NCBI GenBank assembly: GCA_021790495.1
Contig: JAJYGZ010000201.1
Span: 1 to 7,020, forward strand
Reading direction: 5' to 3'
Source: Actinomycetes bacterium
GTDB taxonomy: Bacteria; Actinomycetota; Acidimicrobiia; Acidimicrobiales; Acidimicrobiaceae
DNA length: 7,020 bases
The position numbers were made by a program, and so were the translations under genes. Shown piece by piece: positions 6,442 through 7,020 of this stretch (positions within the stretch are counted from its first letter, which is position 1; every line of letters starts with the position of its first letter). The notes beneath the pieces were generated by a model, which saw only the letters and a list, made by a program, of their open reading frames with translations, was not told where the DNA came from and made no database searches.

Positions 6442-6475
6442 GCGACAGGCGGTCTCGGCTGCAGGTTTTTTTCTT
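6432..6475 (+). terminator. Probable terminator of the exporter gene
   Basis: A 9-bp stem with two G-U wobbles can form between 6432-6440 and 6446-6454 (core CGCCTG/CAGGCG), overlapping the exporter stop codon. A seven-T run at 6466-6472 follows, but about 11 bases beyond the stem, which is further than in an ideal intrinsic terminator. CCTG (6437-6440) can also pair with CAGG (6462-6465), which directly abuts the T-run, and may form instead. Function as a transcript end is likely but not certain. Confidence 0.45.
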
Positions 6476-6504
6476 AGATTGAAATGACCCTTGGGCTTCA
6501 ATCT
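6476..6504. repeat. Perfect 8-bp inverted repeat upstream of bcp
   Basis: AGATTGAA (6476-6483) and TTCAATCT (6497-6504) are exact reverse complements with a 13-base centre that itself contains CC(CTTG)GG. A TANNNT-type box, TAGATT (6475-6480), overlaps the left arm, so the dyad could be an operator at the bcp promoter or a hairpin in the leader RNA. No T-run follows it on the + strand, so it is not a simple terminator. Confidence 0.5.
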
Positions 6505-6527
6505 GTTGCACAAGCTGGACGCAGCTT

Positions 6528-6541
6528 AAGGGGGGCCATTG
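6528..6541 (+). promoter_or_regulatory. Ribosome-binding site deciding the bcp TTG start
   Basis: AAGGGGGG at 6528-6535 is a strong purine-rich site three to five bases in front of TTG (6539-6541). An in-frame TAA at 6527-6529 excludes any earlier start, and the resulting N-terminus (MQLGSLIEDFEL) is what the Bcp family shows. Confidence 0.65.
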
Positions 6542-6988
6542 CAACTGGGAAGTTTGATCGAAGATTTTGAGCTCTGCGACCAGTTCGGGCAGCCGCGGCG
6601 CCTGAGCGAGTTTCTCGTCAAGGGCCCGGTGGTTCTGTTCTTCTATCCCGCGGCCATGACCAGGGGATGCACGGCGGAGAGCTGTCACTTTCGCGATCTG
6701 GGCGCTGCTTTTACGGATGTGGGTGCCCAGAGATTGGGTATCAGCCGGGACGATGTAGAAAAGCAGCATAAATTTTCCGAGAAGTATCACTTCGACTTTC
6801 CCCTCCTGTCGGATCCCGACGGCAAAGTCGCTGGGATATTCGAGGTGAAGAGAAAGTTCGCTGTGACTGGAGTCAAGCGCCATACCTTTGTGATCGGCCA
6901 AGACGCCAGGCTTCTCAAAGAGATCGCTTCCGAATTCAGCATGTCCGCCCATGCGGATCGGGCGCTTGGGTTCCTGGCTGCGCAATAG
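6539..6988 (+). CDS. bcp: Thioredoxin-dependent peroxiredoxin, Bcp/PrxQ type
   Basis: Cytoplasmic thiol peroxidase that reduces hydrogen peroxide and organic hydroperoxides, normally recycled by thioredoxin. The 149 residues are close to the usual 150-160. The peroxidatic site is YPAAMTRGC (36-44), with T41 and peroxidatic C44. C49, five residues on, occupies the place of the resolving Cys of the E. coli-type Bcp, so an intramolecular disulfide is expected. R114 in VKRHTFVIG is the conserved active-site Arg. FPLLSDPDG (87-95) and the SEFSM...HAD tail are typical of actinobacterial Bcp. A further Cys at 13 is not part of the known mechanism. A stretch after the VKR at 103-105 is shorter than in some actinobacterial relatives. 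The gene lies 97 bp behind the exporter, past a likely terminator, and probably has its own promoter; a redox response is plausible but unproven. Confidence 0.95.
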   Translation: MQLGSLIEDFELCDQFGQPRRLSEFLVKGPVVLFFYPAAMTRGCTAESCHFRDLGAAFTDVGAQRLGISRDDVEKQHKFSEKYHFDFPLLSDPDGKVAGIFEVKRKFAVTGVKRHTFVIGQDARLLKEIASEFSMSAHADRALGFLAAQ

Positions 6989-7020
6989 GTGCTTCCCGCT
7001 GTGATGAGGAAACTGCCCCC

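Noticed and set aside
6257..6985. 242-codon minus-strand open frame opposite bcp and the exporter end
   Set aside because: It lies antisense to the well-supported bcp gene and the NBD2 end, has no recognisable domain, and crosses a terminator-like region. It is a shadow frame in GC-rich DNA.
7001..7020. GTG/ATG near the right edge as the start of another gene
   Set aside because: Only six codons are visible, without a ribosome-binding site, so no call can be supported.

Overview
The window holds five convincing protein genes, all on the + strand, in a moderately GC-rich bacterial genome. In order they are a type I ribonuclease H (rnhA), an HSD10-like short-chain dehydrogenase, an aldo/keto reductase, one very large ABC exporter (1235 residues) with both halves on one chain, and a Bcp/PrxQ-type peroxiredoxin (bcp). 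I infer an actinobacterium, possibly of the Acidimicrobiia type. The reasons are the fused exporter with an actinobacterial-looking degenerate first nucleotide site, the actinobacterial style of the Bcp sequence, frequent GTG/TTG starts (three of five genes), and two genes whose start codons sit 6-7 nt after a TANNNT -10 box without a Shine-Dalgarno site, as in leaderless actinobacterial transcripts. No rRNA, tRNA or marker gene is present, so taxonomy stays tentative.

Layout: 1-31 is the tail or leader of whatever lies upstream. rnhA occupies 32-457 and is followed by 93 bp that can fold into nested hairpins. The SDR gene (551-1318) and the AKR gene (1425-2387) each have a putative leaderless promoter, so each is probably its own transcription unit. 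The 346-bp gap 2388-2733 has no recognisable intact gene. It does contain a well-formed intrinsic terminator that points to the minus strand, preceded on that strand by protein-like but interrupted reading-frame fragments, which suggests a decayed gene or an antisense transcript. The exporter (2734-6441) follows with a TTG start behind a GAGGGG ribosome-binding site. A hairpin and T-run after it look like its terminator, and bcp (6539-6988) then has its own leader carrying a perfect 8-bp inverted repeat.

Functionally this looks like a set of housekeeping and stress genes, not one pathway: RNA removal from RNA:DNA hybrids, two NAD(P)-dependent oxidoreductases, an ATP-driven exporter and a thiol peroxidase. 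I see no mobile element, CRISPR array, toxin-antitoxin pair or defence system, and nothing I would call a new multi-gene system. The points most worth a second look are the asymmetric nucleotide sites of the exporter, a terminator-like hairpin plus U-tract inside its coding sequence, the minus-strand terminator with possible gene remnants, and the dyad in front of bcp.
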